Positions 14,025 to 20,358 of a stretch of DNA of 20,358 nucleotides are shown here, in pieces. The notes beneath the pieces are model-generated. The model did not search any database. It worked only from the letters and a program-made list of their open reading frames with translations, and had not been told where the DNA came from. Position 1 is the first letter of the stretch; the number at the start of each line of letters is the position of its first letter. The position numbers and the translations under genes are program-made. This stretch comes from Candidatus Saccharibacteria bacterium UBA5152 (GTDB lineage Bacteria > Patescibacteriota > Saccharimonadia > Saccharimonadales > UBA4665), in the NCBI GenBank assembly GCA_002413755.1, contig DHXQ01000036.1, positions 116,727 through 137,084 of the forward strand, read 5' to 3'.

Positions 14025-15386
14025 ATGAACATTGCAATCCTCGGATTTGATACAGAAGGTAGATCATCATACGACTACTTCAAAGCCCAGTCCGGTGATA
14101 ACGGCCAGGCACACACTCTCACGATTCTCGATCAGGACCCCAACAAACAGATTCCCGAAGGCGCCGCCAGTGTGCTCGGTGGCAGCTACCTCGATAATCT
14201 CGACCGTTTCGACGTGATCGTACGCACCGCTGGCCTGATGCCCAACAAAATATTCGCCGCCAACCCCGGTTTGTCACCAGGTAAGCTGACCACGCAGGTC
14301 AACGAATTTTTCAAAGCTTCGCCAACCAAAAACATCATCGGCATCACCGGCACCAAGGGCAAGGGCACAACCAGCACCCTGATCACCAAGATGCTGACAG
14401 CCGCCGGCAAAGACGCACGTCTGGCGGGCAATATCGGCATTCCAGCGCTCGACCTGATGCCTGTCCTGACCCCCGATTCGTGGGTCGTTCTCGAGCTCTC
14501 CAGCTTCCAGCTGATTGACCTCAAATCTTCGCCGATGATCGCCGTTTGCCTGATGGTCGTGCCCGAGCACCTCAATTGGCACGAAGATATGGCCGAGTAC
14601 AAGACCGCCAAGCAACAGCTTTTCGTCTGGCAAACCTACGACGACATCGCAATTTATAACAATGATAACGAAAATTCCCGGACCATCGCTGAGGCCGGCA
14701 GCGGCACCAAAGTCCCTTACTGCGCGCCACCCGGTGCCATAATCGACAGTAATCCATCGACCGACGGAAGCGATAAAAACCTCGACAAAGTTATCAGCAT
14801 TGGTGGCCAGATCATCTGCCACACCCACGAGCTCAAACTCCTCGGCGAACACAACTGGCAAAATGTCTGTGCGGCCGTTACTGCCGCCTGGCAAGTCACC
14901 CACAGCCTGTCTGCCCTGCGCTCGGTATTGACGTCTTTTAGCGGTCTGCCCCATCGTCTGGAACTGGTCCGTGAGCTAAATGGTGTGCAGTACTATGATG
15001 ATTCCTTCGGCACCACACCCGAAACGGCCATCGTCGCTATCGCAGCTCTCACCCAGCCCAAGGTGATTATCCTCGGCGGCTCCGACAAGGGCGCCAGCTA
15101 CGATGATCTGGCCCAGGCCGTCAAAGCCGGCAACGTCCGCACAGCCCTGCTGATCGGCGACCAGGCTGCCAAGATTCAGATAGCCCTGCAGAACGCCGGT
15201 TTCACAGACTTCGTAGCCGGCGATGCCACCCCATTGACCACTATGAGCGAAGTCGTCAGCGCTGCCATGGCAGCCGCCCAACCTGGCGACGTTGTGCTAC
15301 TGTCTCCCGGCTGCGCCAGTTTCGATATGTTCAAGGATTACATTGACCGCGCCTCCCAATTCGTGGCAGCCGTCAAAACGCTATAG
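14025..15386 (+). CDS. murD: UDP-N-acetylmuramoyl-L-alanine--D-glutamate ligase
   Basis: Cytoplasmic Mur ligase adding D-glutamate to UDP-MurNAc-L-Ala; 453 residues from the ATG at 14025. The N-terminal UDP-binding fold starts NIAILGFDTEGRS; the ATP loop GTKGKGTT is at 109-116; ELSSFQL (157-163) is the MurD signature; NWHEDMAEYKTAK follows. The C-terminal domain carries DDSFGTTPETA and ILGGSDKGASY, and the end holds SPGCASFDMFKDY. The open frame begins 15 codons earlier, but that part includes the -10 element and is not Mur-like. The last 14 bases overlap the end of murI on the other strand. MurI makes the D-glutamate used here. Confidence 0.96.
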   Translation: MNIAILGFDTEGRSSYDYFKAQSGDNGQAHTLTILDQDPNKQIPEGAASVLGGSYLDNLDRFDVIVRTAGLMPNKIFAANPGLSPGKLTTQVNEFFKASPTKNIIGITGTKGKGTTSTLITKMLTAAGKDARLAGNIGIPALDLMPVLTPDSWVVLELSSFQLIDLKSSPMIAVCLMVVPEHLNWHEDMAEYKTAKQQLFVWQTYDDIAIYNNDNENSRTIAEAGSGTKVPYCAPPGAIIDSNPSTDGSDKNLDKVISIGGQIICHTHELKLLGEHNWQNVCAAVTAAWQVTHSLSALRSVLTSFSGLPHRLELVRELNGVQYYDDSFGTTPETAIVAIAALTQPKVIILGGSDKGASYDDLAQAVKAGNVRTALLIGDQAAKIQIALQNAGFTDFVAGDATPLTTMSEVVSAAMAAAQPGDVVLLSPGCASFDMFKDYIDRASQFVAAVKTL

Positions 15387-16026
15387 ATGCGATCACACCT
15401 TGCATGCGGGCAATGATTGCCTGTTCGGGCTGTAAAACCTCTGCCCGGCCGGCCGCCAGCGCAGTGATTTCTTCTTCGATCCAGTGATAATGGGTGCAGG
15501 CCAGCACGATGACATCAGCTCCGCCGGCAAGGACTTCGGCTATCCGGCCAGCAATCTTTTGCTCGTCGACCTGTTTGTGCTCAATCATATACGACCAGTC
15601 GCTACAATCAGGCTCGAGCACCGTCACGCCTGCGGCAAATTCCTGCTTGAGGTCATTGTAACGCTTGCTGGCCAGCGTGGCAGGAGTTGCACAAACAGCA
15701 ATTATCTTGCTCTGCGTCAGCGCGGCGGCCGGTTTGACCATTGGTTCGATGGCAATCAGTGGCGTATCCGGGAAATGTTCCCGCAAATCTTTAATAATGT
15801 TGGTCGAAACAGTGTTGCAGGCCACGACGATTATCTGGCAATCATTGGCAATCATTTCTTCAAAAATTGGGACCACGAAGCCCAGCAATTGCTCGGGCGT
15901 TTTGTTGCCGTACGGCAGATTGGCCATATCTTCGCGCAGGATAATCTCGTGCATCGGCAGTGCGGCGCGGATGGCGTTCGCCACACTCAGCCCGCCGACA
16001 CCGGAGTCAAAGACGCCAATTTTCAT
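15373..16026 (-). CDS. murI: Glutamate racemase, short form
   Basis: Interconverts L- and D-glutamate for peptidoglycan. 217 residues, shorter than the usual 250-285. FDSGVGG (6-12, D7), the first catalytic Cys C70 in VACNTVS, IEPMVKPA (93-100) and the second Cys C177 in LACTHYHW (H179) are present. The usual GDTAR-PYG motif is REDMANLPYG (31-40). The start is coupled to folD by TAATG, with GAGGC upstream. The end overlaps murD tail to tail by 14 bases. Confidence 0.93.
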   Translation of the reverse strand: MKIGVFDSGVGGLSVANAIRAALPMHEIILREDMANLPYGNKTPEQLLGFVVPIFEEMIANDCQIIVVACNTVSTNIIKDLREHFPDTPLIAIEPMVKPAAALTQSKIIAVCATPATLASKRYNDLKQEFAAGVTVLEPDCSDWSYMIEHKQVDEQKIAGRIAEVLAGGADVIVLACTHYHWIEEEITALAAGRAEVLQPEQAIIARMQGVIASIAF

Positions 16027-16865
16027 TAAGCCTCAGTGGCGTTAGCGCCGTCCGGTGCGGCGTCGGCATGGGCGCGGGCTGCCCGGATCACATTCTCAAA
16101 TAAGGCACAGATGGTCAGCGGCCCAACGCCGCCCTTGGTGGGGGTGATTATCAGATCATCGCGCTGGTAGACGTCTTCGGCCAGATCGCCGACAGTCTTG
16201 CCCTGCTCACCAGCCACGCCGGCGTCCACCACCACCGCACCCTGTTTGATCATGTCGGCGGTCACCAGGCCGGGTTTACCAGTGGCGGTGATGATCACGT
16301 CGCCGCTTAGAACAACTGCTTTGGTATCGACAGTTTTGCTATCGACAACTTCGACATTGACGCCGGAAGCCAGTAGCATCCGCTCCAGCGGTGCGCCAAC
16401 CAGTTTGCCGCGGCCGACCAGCACCACTTTCTTGCCGCGCAGGTCGACGTTGTAGCCAGCCAGCAGCCACAGTATCGCCAACGGCGTAGCTGGGTCATAG
16501 ATCGCCTGGGCACCGAGGGCATCGACGTCCTTGTCCGGCGCAACGCTATCGACAATCTCATCGGTCTGGGCCGGGTTCTGCAGCGGCAGCTGCACGATGA
16601 TACCATGCACCGCTGGGTCGGCATTTAGGTCAGCGATCGTCTGCAGAGCTTCGGATTGTTCAATGCGGTGAACCTCGACGTCGATCAGGATATCAGCACC
16701 GTAGCGCGATTTGAGGCGCATATAGACATCGATCGCCGGGTGCTCGATGGTCACCACAATCGCCAGCTTGGGCTCCACGTGGTGCGCCTGACGCAGCGCC
16801 CGGACCTGTCCGGCCTGACGTTCTTTAATATAATCCGCGAGATCGCGGCCGCTCAATAGTTTCAT
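16026..16865 (-). CDS. folD: Methylenetetrahydrofolate dehydrogenase/cyclohydrolase
   Basis: Bifunctional folate enzyme linking 5,10-methylene-THF and 10-formyl-THF; 279 residues, normal length. The catalytic lysine K52 lies in VYMRLKSRYG with Y48; VQLPLQ (91-96) and PDKDVD (110-115) are typical. The NADP-binding GRGKLVGAP (151-159) replaces the common GRSxxVGxP. The C-terminal signature TPTKGGVGPLT (241-251) replaces TPVPGGVGPMT, so a normally conserved Pro is Lys. After residue 265 comes an Ala-rich tail. No ribosome binding site; TACAAT ends seven bases before the ATG, suggesting a leaderless mRNA. murI follows with a one-base overlap. Confidence 0.95.
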   Translation of the reverse strand: MKLLSGRDLADYIKERQAGQVRALRQAHHVEPKLAIVVTIEHPAIDVYMRLKSRYGADILIDVEVHRIEQSEALQTIADLNADPAVHGIIVQLPLQNPAQTDEIVDSVAPDKDVDALGAQAIYDPATPLAILWLLAGYNVDLRGKKVVLVGRGKLVGAPLERMLLASGVNVEVVDSKTVDTKAVVLSGDVIITATGKPGLVTADMIKQGAVVVDAGVAGEQGKTVGDLAEDVYQRDDLIITPTKGGVGPLTICALFENVIRAARAHADAAPDGANATEA

Positions 16866-16872
16866 TGGCTCT

Positions 16873-16878
16873 ATTGTA
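16873..16878 (-). promoter_or_regulatory. -10 element, probable leaderless start of folD
   Basis: TACAAT on the minus strand with seven bases to the ATG at 16865. Confidence 0.5.
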
Positions 16879-16908
16879 ACACCGGTAGGGCCGGCTTACC
16901 ACCTGCCG

Positions 16909-17403
16909 TTAGACAGTCGGAGCAACTGGCGTGACAGTTTGACCATTGCTACTCCCGCTCACGCCTGAGGCGTCGTATACTGCCGAGCCAAAACCCAATA
17001 TGTTGTAGCCGACAAATCCAAATAACCAGAGTCCTACGACACCGAAGACTGGGGTTTTGCCAAACTTCGCAGCCACATCGAGCGAGATCATAATCGTCAT
17101 AACGACGCTAGCAATCCAGCCGACAAATGGGATAGCGGCAACAAGGGCAGCAATCAGACCAAAGCTACCCGGGCGGCCAGCAATCTCAGCTAATACCCAG
17201 TAGTTGTAAAAAGGTACGATAGCAGCCCAACCTGGGCGTCCAGCTTTCGTAAAAGTCTTCCACATGCCAACTATCTGTATAATCCCAAAAACTGCCGCAA
17301 TAGCGTATACGATAAACAAACCAGCAAAAGCAGCTGTATTCTGCGTATCATCTACATTATAAGTACTACTTGTCAGCCCGAGAATTTGTAAACTATGCAA
17401 CAT
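16909..17403 (-). CDS. DUF5684 membrane protein
   Basis: 164 residues with about three to four hydrophobic segments (roughly 24-46, 80-108 and 118-138). The central motif MWKTFTKAGRPGWAAIVPFYNYWVL is split as WKTFTKAG (48-55) and PGWAAIVPFYNYWVL (57-71), typical of DUF5684 proteins, which often end in LGFG as seen at 136-139. Function unknown. The C-terminal tail is Ser/Thr/Val-rich. AAAGGAG precedes the ATG by seven to eight bases, so unlike its neighbours it uses a ribosome binding site. It is a separate unit, 43 bases downstream of the folD start region on the same strand. Confidence 0.85.
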   Translation of the reverse strand: MLHSLQILGLTSSTYNVDDTQNTAAFAGLFIVYAIAAVFGIIQIVGMWKTFTKAGRPGWAAIVPFYNYWVLAEIAGRPGSFGLIAALVAAIPFVGWIASVVMTIMISLDVAAKFGKTPVFGVVGLWLFGFVGYNILGFGSAVYDASGVSGSSNGQTVTPVAPTV

Positions 17404-17488
17404 AGTCTCTCCTTTTTATTAAAAGCCTTAATGAGTTCATACTAGCATATTTTAAGAAAACAAGCTGTCAAGCTGGCAATAATAATGG

Positions 17489-17517
17489 TTGCCAAAACAG
17501 AGGTAGACTGTTAAAAT
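17489..17517 (+). promoter_or_regulatory. tRNA-Lys promoter
   Basis: TTGCCA (17489-17494), a 17-base spacer and TAAAAT (17512-17517); five of six matches in each hexamer. Transcription should start about 18 bases before the tRNA. Confidence 0.75.
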
Positions 17518-17541
17518 AGGTCAGTTGCAACCGCGACATAA

Positions 17542-17618
17542 GGGCCAGTAGCTCAGCTGGTTAGAGCACCTGCCTCTTAAGCAGGGTGTCCGGGGTTCAA
17601 GTCCCCGCTGGCCCTCCA
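17542..17618 (+). tRNA. tRNA-Lys (anticodon CTT)
   Basis: A 77-base cloverleaf. The acceptor GGGCCAG pairs with CTGGCCC, with discriminator T and an encoded CCA. The anticodon stem CCTGC/GCAGG encloses CTCTTAA, reading CTT for Lys. The T-arm is CGGGG-TTCAAGT-CCCCG. Confidence 0.97.
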
Positions 17619-17659
17619 TATTAAAAGCTCCAGTCGCAAGATTGGAGCTTTTAATATGG
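17616..17659 (+). terminator. tRNA-Lys terminator whose stem contains the tRNA CCA
   Basis: CCATATTAAAAGCTCCA (17616-17632) and TGGAGCTTTTAATATGG (17643-17659) are a perfect 17-base inverted repeat with a 10-base loop. The first three bases are the tRNA CCA. Same plan as the tRNA-Glu terminator. Confidence 0.85.
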
Positions 17660-17671
17660 CATGATGAGTGT

Positions 17672-17802
17672 GAGCTTGAACCCCGGACGCAGATTTTGCT
17701 TCAGCAAAAGATGCTTTGTCCGGGGTTCGTCGTCAAGCTCGACCGCAGGAATTAATTCCGAGGACGAGCGCAGACGTGCGATTAGTCCCCGCTGGCCCTC
17801 CA
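17672..17802 (+). repeat. Damaged tRNA-Lys 3' copy with a 55-base T-loop insertion
   Basis: 17784-17802 repeats exactly the last 19 bases of tRNA-Lys (17600-17618), including CCA. 17717-17728 repeats its 5' T-arm (TGTCCGGGGTTC, as in 17587-17598). Between them, in the T-loop, lie 55 bases (17729-17783) starting GTCGT and carrying ACGTGCG three bases before the 3' T-arm. Inside is the perfect palindrome GGAATTAATTCC (17748-17759). An inverted T-arm copy (GAACCCCGGAC, 17678-17688) precedes, with a TTTTGC/GCAAAA hairpin between the arms; GAGCTTG (17672-17678) also pairs with CAAGCTC (17734-17740). No 5' half of a tRNA is present. It is the counterpart of the tRNA-Glu copy at 5511-5594. Confidence 0.8.
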
Positions 17803-17817
17803 AGCATACGCATTATG

Positions 17818-17841
17818 AAAGACTCCATCATAGGAGTCTTT
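17818..17841 (+). terminator. Terminator after the tRNA-Lys 3' copy
   Basis: AAAGACTCC (17818-17826), loop ATCATA and GGAGTCTTT (17833-17841) followed by more T. It starts 15 bases after the CCA of the copy and insulates the next gene from upstream transcription. Confidence 0.8.
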
Positions 17842-17845
17842 TTGA

Positions 17846-17851
17846 TATACT
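17846..17851 (+). promoter_or_regulatory. -10 element, probable leaderless start of the gene at 17859
   Basis: TATACT with seven bases to the ATG at 17859; no ribosome binding site. It lies just after a terminator, which fits a new transcript beginning here. Confidence 0.5.
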
Positions 17852-17858
17852 CAACTCA

Positions 17859-18848
17859 ATGAAAGAAGTGAAAAAAGGACAAAGCATCCTACTACCGAGC
17901 CACATAGTTCCGACAAAACCTATCTTATTAGGCAGAATGAAAATCGAAAAAGGAATGCGTGTTAATCACAGCTATGCAGGTGGTGGCAGTCATACTAACT
18001 CCCTGCTTGTTAGCGAATACGCCGACAACAATCAGTTGAATGACTGGATTAAGTTCCATAGCTTTGTTACCTCAAGTAGAGTGCCGTTAAATTTCTACCG
18101 CTATGAAGACCACCCAGATAAGCTAGAAGTATTGGAATTTCAGTCACAATATCCTAAAGATTTTGACGTATTTACCGATAGCATTTACTATCGAGAGCCC
18201 GAGCTGGCTAAGAAGATTACGGACAAATCTTACATATCGTTGTATGAGACCTATGAAGCACTCGTTGAAGGTGACAAGGATTTGATTTCTAGCTTTCTGA
18301 TAAACCTTGACGATAGAAGCGGTAGAGCCGATAGACAGTTGTTTGATCAATCATACTGGCAGATAGTGAACATGTTCTCCATTCTAGAAAAAGTTGTAGG
18401 CCAGCCAAAATTCTGCACAAAACACCTTTCATGTGATGCGTGCGGTCAGACTGGTTTACAACATCACCGTATTCCAGCTAAAAAATGGCTTGAGCAACAG
18501 CTGTCAGAAAGGATGGCTGACTCAGGATGGCTTAATACATATCTTGAACTGATAGTTGTTGCAAGGGAAAGAATCAGGAAACGACCAGTACATCTTGCTC
18601 AATTACCGAAAACAAGTTATCCGTCTCACGAACCAAACGGACAAGTGGATTATACCCACAAAAAAACATTACAGGATTATGAAATCGATACCCATGCCCT
18701 TAGAGCACTAAGTGGCATGATTGAAAGTGTTACATGGCATATACTGATGGACTACTTATTCCATCATAATGTATTCGAGAGACCGACAGGTTACAGTGTT
18801 GGTTATATTACTGTAAACATTAAGAGTGATCAGTTGAAAAAGAAGTAA
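17859..18848 (+). CDS. Uncharacterised AT-rich protein with a Cys/His cluster
   Basis: 329 residues; I do not recognise the family. A Cys/His cluster lies at residues 186-203: C186, H189, C192, C195, H202 and H203 (FCTKHLSCDACGQTGLQHHR), which could bind zinc. No signal peptide or membrane helix is seen. The C-terminal third is His-rich (THKK, HHN). Base composition and codon use are visibly more AT-rich than in neighbouring genes, suggesting recent acquisition. The frame is open upstream to 17661, but that part reads through the tRNA copy and a terminator, so the ATG at 17859 is chosen, supported by a -10 seven bases before it. The position next to tRNA-Lys and its duplicated 3' end fits cargo of an integrated element. 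HNH-like or other nucleic-acid-binding roles are possible but unsupported. Confidence 0.75.
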   Translation: MKEVKKGQSILLPSHIVPTKPILLGRMKIEKGMRVNHSYAGGGSHTNSLLVSEYADNNQLNDWIKFHSFVTSSRVPLNFYRYEDHPDKLEVLEFQSQYPKDFDVFTDSIYYREPELAKKITDKSYISLYETYEALVEGDKDLISSFLINLDDRSGRADRQLFDQSYWQIVNMFSILEKVVGQPKFCTKHLSCDACGQTGLQHHRIPAKKWLEQQLSERMADSGWLNTYLELIVVARERIRKRPVHLAQLPKTSYPSHEPNGQVDYTHKKTLQDYEIDTHALRALSGMIESVTWHILMDYLFHHNVFERPTGYSVGYITVNIKSDQLKKK

Positions 18849-18970
18849 CGAAAACTGGACTGTTGCGAACGATGGCAGTCCTGATAACTTCCACTATGGG
18901 CCGCCAAGATATGTCTAAGATGGGGCCCAGCTTGCTTCCAAGATCATCATCATAATTCGTAGCGTTAGAG
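18849..18970. other. Intergenic stretch with two weak hairpins
   Basis: GGACTG/CAGTCC (18857-18882 region) and TGGGCC/GGCCCA (18897-18931 region) are inverted repeats without T-tracts. No gene, tRNA or clear terminator is visible. Confidence 0.3.
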
Positions 18971-18976
18971 TAGAAT
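18971..18976 (+). promoter_or_regulatory. -10 element, probable leaderless start of the PAP2 gene
   Basis: TAGAAT with six bases (AGAAGC) to the ATG at 18983; no ribosome binding site. Confidence 0.45.
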
Positions 18977-18982
18977 AGAAGC

Positions 18983-19474
18983 ATGCATTTAACCCTGTTG
19001 TTTACCGCAAAATATTTGTACTTAGTGGTTGGAATTTTAGCACTTATCTACTGGGTGACGGTTCCTAAACAGGAAAAGATCCGCCTAGTGGTATTCGGTG
19101 CAATCGCTGCAGTGGTGACATTTGCCCTGGTTAAGATCGGAGCAGCGCTATACTACGATCCACGCCCGTTTGTGACTCATCATATAACGCCCCTGTACCC
19201 CCACGGAGCAGATAACGGCTTCCCCTCTGATCACACGGTGCTGACAGCCTTCATCGCCCTTACCATATTTAGCTCTTCCCGAAAAACAGGGCTAACTCTG
19301 CTGTGTATGGTAGTGTTAATCGGTCTATCGCGGGTCATAGGCCACATTCATTCGCCAATTGACATCATTGGGAGTCTTGCATTTGCGCTCGTTGGATTTG
19401 GAATTGCCAAGCTGGTAACTCCGCGATTGCTACAACAGCTGAAAGTCCATCGTGAGCACGTTTCGTCCAACTAG
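18983..19474 (+). CDS. PAP2-family membrane phosphatase, probable undecaprenyl-diphosphatase
   Basis: 163 residues, with about four to five membrane helices (roughly 5-26, 34-56, 85-97, 103-117 and 127-147). Active-site motifs in order: K51 with DPRPF (59-63), FPSDH (80-84) and SRVIGHIHSPID (116-127), i.e. SRx5Hx3D. PSDH instead of PSGH is common in BcrC-like enzymes that recycle undecaprenyl pyrophosphate, matching the cell-wall genes in the window; other lipid phosphates are possible. Probably leaderless. The next gene begins inside its 3' end. Confidence 0.9.
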   Translation: MHLTLLFTAKYLYLVVGILALIYWVTVPKQEKIRLVVFGAIAAVVTFALVKIGAALYYDPRPFVTHHITPLYPHGADNGFPSDHTVLTAFIALTIFSSSRKTGLTLLCMVVLIGLSRVIGHIHSPIDIIGSLAFALVGFGIAKLVTPRLLQQLKVHREHVSSN

Positions 19475-19931
19475 TTTTTTCGACAAAGTATTTGAGGGAG
19501 GTATCATCCTCAAAGGTATATCAGGAGCTTTAGAATTCCTGGGCGGTCTGTTGCTGTTTTTTGTCAGCCCGGCAGCCATGCACAGCTTTATAGCATTCCT
19601 CACGCAGCGCGAACTCGTTGAAGATCCACATGATAAAATCGCCAATTTACTACTGCACAGTACGCAGCACATCGGTTCCGGCAGCCGGACATTTCTCATT
19701 ATCTACCTGTGGATACACGCCGTAATCAAATTAATAGCCGTTATTGGTATCCTTAAAAACCAATTCTGGGCTTACCCCTTCTCGCTCGTCACCTTGGGGC
19801 TTCTTATGTTGTATCAGGTCTACATAATAGTACTCGTGCATGCAACCATCGGCATAATACTTCTAACCGTTTTTGATGTTTTCATCCTGGGGCTAATCTG
19901 GCGAGAGTACGGAAAGGTAAAAACTACCTGA
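19452..19931 (+). CDS. DUF2127 membrane protein
   Basis: 159 residues from a GTG that overlaps the PAP2 gene by 23 bases. Family features: FEGGIILKGISGALEFLGG (14-32), LTQRELVEDPHDKIA (50-64), YLWIHAVIKLIAVIGIL (85-101), a WAYPFSLVTLGLLMLYQVY stretch (106-124) and a C-terminal FDVFILGLIWREY (140-152). About four membrane helices. Function unknown. The overlap suggests coupled translation with the phosphatase. Confidence 0.85.
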   Translation: MSTFRPTSFFDKVFEGGIILKGISGALEFLGGLLLFFVSPAAMHSFIAFLTQRELVEDPHDKIANLLLHSTQHIGSGSRTFLIIYLWIHAVIKLIAVIGILKNQFWAYPFSLVTLGLLMLYQVYIIVLVHATIGIILLTVFDVFILGLIWREYGKVKTT

Positions 19932-19957
19932 CGTAGCAGGCGCAGACTATGTAACGC

Positions 19958-20341
19958 TTATGAGGCTTCTTTTTGAACGCCTAAAATGTCCTTTACCATG
20001 GCTGCGATATCGCTGGGGTCGTAGGTGCTCTTAACAATGTAGCGCAGCGCCCCGCCGCTGGCGGTATCTTCGGCGGTGTTCGCGTCAGCTAAGTTCGTGA
20101 GCATAATAACGGGAATGGTTTTGGTGGCGGGATCGGCTTTTAGTCTTTCGAGCATTTGCAGCCCATTCATAACCGGCATCATAACATCGAGGAGGATAAT
20201 GTCCGGTTGAAAATCGGCCAGTTTGTCTAAGCCAAGCTGGCCATTTTCGGCCAGCTGAACTTCAAAACCCTCAAAGGTGAATACCTTAAGATACATTCGC
20301 GATATCAGCGGATCATCTTCAACGAGCAGAACTTTTATCAT
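19958..20341 (-). CDS. Stand-alone response-regulator receiver domain
   Basis: 127 residues, one receiver only: acidic pair D9/D10, phosphoacceptor D52 in LLDVMMP, T82 in LTN, K104. No output domain. The ATG is preceded by a GAGGGGG ribosome binding site. It converges on the DUF2127 gene across 26 bases without a clear terminator. It is the third lone receiver here and less similar to the two at 13173-13979. Its kinase is unknown. Confidence 0.93.
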   Translation of the reverse strand: MIKVLLVEDDPLISRMYLKVFTFEGFEVQLAENGQLGLDKLADFQPDIILLDVMMPVMNGLQMLERLKADPATKTIPVIMLTNLADANTAEDTASGGALRYIVKSTYDPSDIAAMVKDILGVQKEAS

Positions 20342-20358
20342 ACACGCCCCCTCTTTTT

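Noticed and set aside
14274..14954. Long minus-strand open frame inside murD
   Set aside because: It is a shadow of murD, whose motifs are all on the plus strand.
17672..17802. Group I intron in a tRNA
   Set aside because: 55 bases is far too short, no conserved intron core is visible, and the complete tRNA next to it is uninterrupted.
17661..17858. Upstream coding extension of the gene at 17859
   Set aside because: It reads through the tRNA-Lys 3' copy and a terminator; the peptide is low-complexity Ser/Arg and the -10 box lies inside it.
18895..18915. A third tRNA-Lys 3' end copy downstream of the orphan gene
   Set aside because: The GGGCCGCCAAG segment is only loosely similar to the GGCCCTCCAAG of the true copy and lacks T-arm sequence.
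1..20358. CRISPR array, rRNA or insertion sequence
   Set aside because: No regularly spaced repeats, rRNA segments, transposase or integrase gene were seen on either strand.

Overview
The window most likely comes from a Candidatus Saccharibacteria (TM7)-like member of the Patescibacteria/CPR. This is inferred from gene content and style: a compact gene layout, a lower-glycolysis cluster (pyk, pgk, tpiA), a multi-membrane-span histidine kinase with an SHQLRTPL H-box, single-domain receivers, a DUF5684 membrane protein, many genes that look leaderless, and TGA used as a normal stop, which argues against the code-25 Gracilibacteria/Absconditabacteria. No marker gene in the window proves the assignment.

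Layout. 1-4178 (minus strand): pyk, then pgk, tpiA and a partial low-complexity acidic protein coupled to tpiA by an ATGA overlap. 4223-4598: the head of an SDR oxidoreductase with intact promoter and ribosome binding site, broken and joined to the tail of an unrelated gene. 4640-5465: a divergent YbaK-type deacylase and a DUF1653 protein. 5466-6031: tRNA-Glu(TTC), terminators, and a second damaged tRNA-Glu 3' end. 6032-11911 (minus): a four-gene set reading AMP-forming ligase, ThiF/E1-like protein, Acg-type nitroreductase, membrane histidine kinase. 12036-15386 (plus): class I aminotransferase, two stand-alone receivers and murD. 15373-16865 (minus): folD and murI, with murI converging on murD. 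16909-17403: DUF5684 membrane protein. 17489-17841: tRNA-Lys(CTT), its terminator, and a damaged copy of its 3' end. 17859-18848: an AT-rich gene of unknown function. 18983-19931: a PAP2 phosphatase and a DUF2127 membrane protein. 19958-20341 (minus): a third stand-alone receiver.

How genes fit together. pyk, pgk and tpiA cover lower glycolysis. murI makes D-glutamate, MurD adds it to the peptidoglycan precursor, and the PAP2 enzyme probably recycles the undecaprenyl carrier. The ligase-ThiF-nitroreductase trio looks like an uncharacterised small-molecule or cofactor pathway; its ThiF and nitroreductase parts resemble, as far as I recall, the two halves of the fused mycobacterial Rv1355c/MoeY family.

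The least explained structure is around the two tRNA genes. Each is followed by a terminator whose stem begins with the tRNA's own CCA. Beyond that lies a copy of the tRNA's T-arm and 3' end, with a 50-55 base insertion in the T-loop. The two insertions share end sequences (GTCGT on the 5' side, ACGTGCG on the 3' side) although they sit in different tRNAs about 12 kb apart on opposite strands.
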